This document shows, one piece after another, positions 6,059 through 7,808 of a stretch of DNA of 7,808 nucleotides. The notes beneath the pieces were generated by a model. The model had not been told where the DNA came from. It saw nothing but the letters and a program-made list of their open reading frames with translations, and ran no database searches. The stretch's first letter is position 1, and each line of letters begins with the position of its first letter. This DNA comes from an uncultured Lachnospiraceae bacterium (GTDB taxonomy: Bacteria > Bacillota_A > Clostridia > Lachnospirales > Lachnospiraceae). The stretch covers positions 1 through 7,808 of the forward strand of contig CADBNA010000259.1 in the NCBI GenBank assembly GCA_902795835.1, given 5' to 3'. A program made the position numbers and the translations under genes.

Positions 6059-6142
6059 ATGCCAAATCATGCCAATAGTTTGTATGCAAAAAAACACAGG
6101 AAAGAGAAAGGATTGTCTTTCTTTTTTATAAAATTTGTGTAA
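6059..6142 (+). CDS. possible 27-residue basic/hydrophobic small protein or leader peptide
   Basis: AGGAGG at 6049-6054, a perfect Shine-Dalgarno core, lies 4 bases before ATG 6059, and the frame runs to TAA at 6140-6142. The peptide has a polar, basic first part (MPNHANSLYAKKHRKEKG) and a hydrophobic end (LSFFFIKFV). It stops 115 bases before hppA, in the divergent gap. I do not recognise it. The C-terminal codons come from T/A-rich DNA that may instead be promoter sequence for hppA, so chance is a real alternative. The strong ribosome site is the main reason to list it. Confidence 0.3.
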   Translation: MPNHANSLYAKKHRKEKGLSFFFIKFV

Positions 6143-6145
6143 AAT
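6140..6145 (+). promoter_or_regulatory. possible -10 element for hppA
   Basis: TAAAAT in a very A/T-rich stretch (about 6121-6150) is the best -10 candidate. It would place the transcript start near 6152, at the foot of the leader structure at 6154-6199. No good -35 box lies 16-18 bases upstream (TTGTCT at 6113-6118 is 21 bases away), so support is weak. Confidence 0.25.
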
Positions 6146-6153
6146 AATCATGA

Positions 6154-6209
6154 TACAGACAGATGCACACGACAAACCGTCGTGCTCTTTTGTTCTGTAG
6201 AGCTTTTTT
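6154..6209 (+). promoter_or_regulatory. structured hppA leader with competing hairpins (possible attenuator)
   Basis: TACAGA (6154-6159) pairs exactly with TCTGTA (6194-6199), enclosing a hairpin of CACGAC (6168-6173) and GTCGTG (6179-6184) with an AAACC loop. A different stem, GCTCT (6184-6188) with AGAGC (6199-6203), is followed by six Ts (6204-6209) and so resembles a weak terminator. It shares bases with both other stems, so the two foldings compete. This is the usual design of an attenuator or riboswitch expression platform, but I recognise no known ligand-binding class and the stems are short. Confidence 0.4.
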
Positions 6210-6257
6210 CTATAGGTAATTCATTAAATTATATTTTATGTAGCGAAGGAGAGAGTT

Positions 6258-7808
6258 ATGGTCTATTTTTCTATCGTCGCGGCTCTTCTTGCCCTGGTCT
6301 TTGCTTTCTATAAGACCTCTTTCGTAGGCAAGCAGTCGGATGGCACGGACAGAATGAGAGAACTGGCTCACGCGATCCATACAGGTGCAAGAGCATTCCT
6401 GTTCGCAGAGTACAAGGTTCTGATCTGGTTCGTCCTGGTTCTTTTTATTTGCATCGGCGTCGGCCTTCATTCCTGGGCAACTGCCATTGCATTCCTGTTT
6501 GGCGCAGCATGCTCCGTAGGTGCCGGTTATATCGGTATGAACGTGGCTACCAAGGCTAACGTCAGAACAGCTGCAGCCGCAAAGGACGGCGGTATGGCCA
6601 AGGCTCTGGCTGTCGCTTTCAGCGGCGGTTCCGTTATGGGTATGTGCGTGGTCGGTCTCGGCCTGCTGGGCTGCTCTGTGATCTATCTGATTACCGGCAG
6701 CGCAGACGCTATCATGGGCTTCTCTCTCGGCGCTTCTTCCATTGCCCTGTTCGCACGTGTGGGCGGCGGTATCTACACCAAGGCTGCTGACGTGGGCGCT
6801 GACCTGGTTGGTAAGGTTGAGGCAGGCATCCCCGAGGATGACCCCCGTAACCCGGCCGTTATCGCTGATAACGTAGGTGATAACGTAGGCGACGTTGCCG
6901 GTATGGGCGCTGACCTGTTCGAGTCCTATGTAGGCGCTATCGTTTCCGCAGTTACCCTGGGCACTGTTGTGGCAGCCAATGAAGGCCTGACCAACGCAGT
7001 CATTTTCCCGCTGATCCTTGCCGGCATCGGTATCATTGCTTCCATCATCGGCAGCTCCTTCGTCAAGGGCGGCGAGGGCAAGAACCCGGCGGCAGCTCTG
7101 AACACCGGTTCCTACTTCTCTGCAGCAATCGTGCTGGTGGCCTGCATTATCCTGTCCAACTCCATGCTGGGCAGCATCAAGTATGCCGTTGCCATCATTG
7201 CAGGCCTGGTTGTAGGCCTTGCCATCGGTAAGATTACCGAGGTTTACACCTCCGGCGACTACAGCTCTGTCAAGGAAATCGCTGAGTCTTCCCTGACCGG
7301 TGCCGCAACGACCGTTATCACCGGTATCTCCGTAGGTATGCTTTCCACCGCACTGCCGATCCTTTTCGTTGCAGTCGGTATCTTCGTTGCTTATACTTCC
7401 GCTGGTATGTACGGCATTGCTCTTGCAGCTGTAGGCATGCTTTCCACCACCGGCATCACTGTAGCAGTTGACGCTTACGGCCCCATCGCCGACAACGCAG
7501 GCGGTATCGCTGAGATGAGCCACCTGGATGAGAGCGTCCGTGAGATTACCGACCAGCTGGATGCAGTCGGCAACACCACCGCTGCTATGGGTAAGGGCTT
7601 CGCAATCGGTTCCGCAGCCCTGACCGCTCTGGCTCTGTTCGTTTCCTACGCAGAGGTTGCAAAGATCACCAATATCAACGTCATGAGCGCTACCGTTATC
7701 ATCGGTCTGTTCATCGGCGGCATGCTTCCGTTCGTATTCTCCGCATGGACCATGTCTTCCGTATCCCGTGCTGCACACAGCATGATCGAGGAAGTCAGAC
7801 GCCAGTTC
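6258..7808 (+). CDS. hppA: K+-dependent ion-translocating membrane pyrophosphatase (3' end outside window)
   Basis: This integral membrane enzyme hydrolyses pyrophosphate and pumps Na+ and/or H+ out of the cytoplasm. The frame is open from ATG 6258 to the window end: 517 residues of an expected ~650-700, so about the last quarter is missing. AGGAG at 6247-6251 sits 6 bases before the start. The signature [11 protein letters not shown] (178-188) and the acidic Mg-PPi motif [20 protein letters not shown] (204-223) are intact, as is [12 protein letters not shown] (405-416). In [11 protein letters not shown] (438-448) the residues Ala442 and Gly445 occupy the positions where K+-independent enzymes have Lys and Thr/Ala, so it is predicted to be K+-dependent. 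Glu222 in DLFESY sits where Na+-pumping bacterial enzymes have their gate Glu, suggesting Na+ transport, but this alone does not prove it. Codon use leans to GCT, GGT, GTT and CGT compared with its neighbours, consistent with high expression. Confidence 0.97.
   Translation, partial: MVYFSIVAALLALVFAFYKTSFVGKQSDGTDRMRELAHAIHTGARAFLFAEYKVLIWFVLVLFICIGVGLHSWATAIAFLFGAACSVGAGYIGMNVATKANVRTAAAAKDGGMAKALAVAFSGGSVMGMCVVGLGLLGCSVIYLITGSADAIMGFSLGASSIALFARVGGGIYTKAADVGADLVGKVEAGIPEDDPRNPAVIADNVGDNVGDVAGMGADLFESYVGAIVSAVTLGTVVAANEGLTNAVIFPLILAGIGIIASIIGSSFVKGGEGKNPAAALNTGSYFSAAIVLVACIILSNSMLGSIKYAVAIIAGLVVGLAIGKITEVYTSGDYSSVKEIAESSLTGAATTVITGISVGMLSTALPILFVAVGIFVAYTSAGMYGIALAAVGMLSTTGITVAVDAYGPIADNAGGIAEMSHLDESVREITDQLDAVGNTTAAMGKGFAIGSAALTALALFVSYAEVAKITNINVMSATVIIGLFIGGMLPFVFSAWTMSSVSRAAHSMIEEVRRQF

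Noticed and set aside
5907..6089. N-terminal extension of the minus-strand permease to the ATG at 6089
   Set aside because: The 61 extra residues are charged and unlike the family, and would include the promoter and ribosome site found immediately before the 5906 start.
6152..6209. Fluoride riboswitch upstream of the pyrophosphatase gene
   Set aside because: The conserved fluoride-aptamer sequence elements are not visible; only generic short stems are present.
6210..7778. A 522-codon open frame on the minus strand
   Set aside because: It lies fully opposite hppA, which has unmistakable family motifs. The antisense translation is Cys/Asn/Gly/His-rich with no recognisable domain, as expected from the codon bias of the real gene.

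Overview
The window looks like ordinary chromosomal DNA from a Bacillota bacterium, most likely a gut-type member of class Clostridia. This is inferred from moderate to high GC coding DNA with AT-rich gaps, strong AGGAGG-type ribosome binding sites, a TTG start, a long-form PurC and a K+-dependent membrane pyrophosphatase. No phage, insertion sequence, CRISPR, rRNA or tRNA gene was found.

Layout, left to right. (1) 1-3100, plus strand: a tightly packed run holding the 3' end of a membrane-anchored extracellular CARDB/COG1361-like protein, a MacB/FtsX-type ABC permease starting 3 bases later (TTG start), and an ion-transporter (SLC13/ArsB) superfamily permease overlapping it by 8 bases. The ABC ATPase expected beside the permease is probably upstream of the window. 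(2) 3101-3321: a leader/intergenic region with a candidate promoter, a hairpin and a small family of direct repeats in front of purC. (3) 3322-4197, plus strand: purC, SAICAR synthase of purine biosynthesis, apparently transcribed alone. (4) 4198-4544: a 347-base gap between convergent genes. It holds a likely purC terminator and three hairpins that share identical 8-base ends and an identical 42-base length but have different, individually self-complementary middles. (5) 4545-5906, minus strand: a second ion-transporter superfamily permease (ArsB/NhaD-like) with a near-consensus promoter almost touching its start codon. (6) 5907-6257: a divergent intergenic region with a possible 27-residue small ORF and a leader with competing hairpins. 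(7) 6258 to the window end, plus strand: hppA, a K+-dependent, ion-pumping membrane pyrophosphatase, cut by the window edge after 517 residues.

Functionally, the window is dominated by membrane transport. One possible link is that purC belongs to a pathway that ends up generating pyrophosphate (via nucleotide and nucleic acid synthesis), and hppA recovers PPi energy as a Na+ or H+ gradient. That gradient could drive the two ion-transporter family permeases. This link is only an inference from proximity and family roles. I see no clear new multi-gene system. The most unusual DNA is the fixed-length triple hairpin array at about 4303-4519, followed by the hppA leader and the promoter/start arrangement at 5904-5945.
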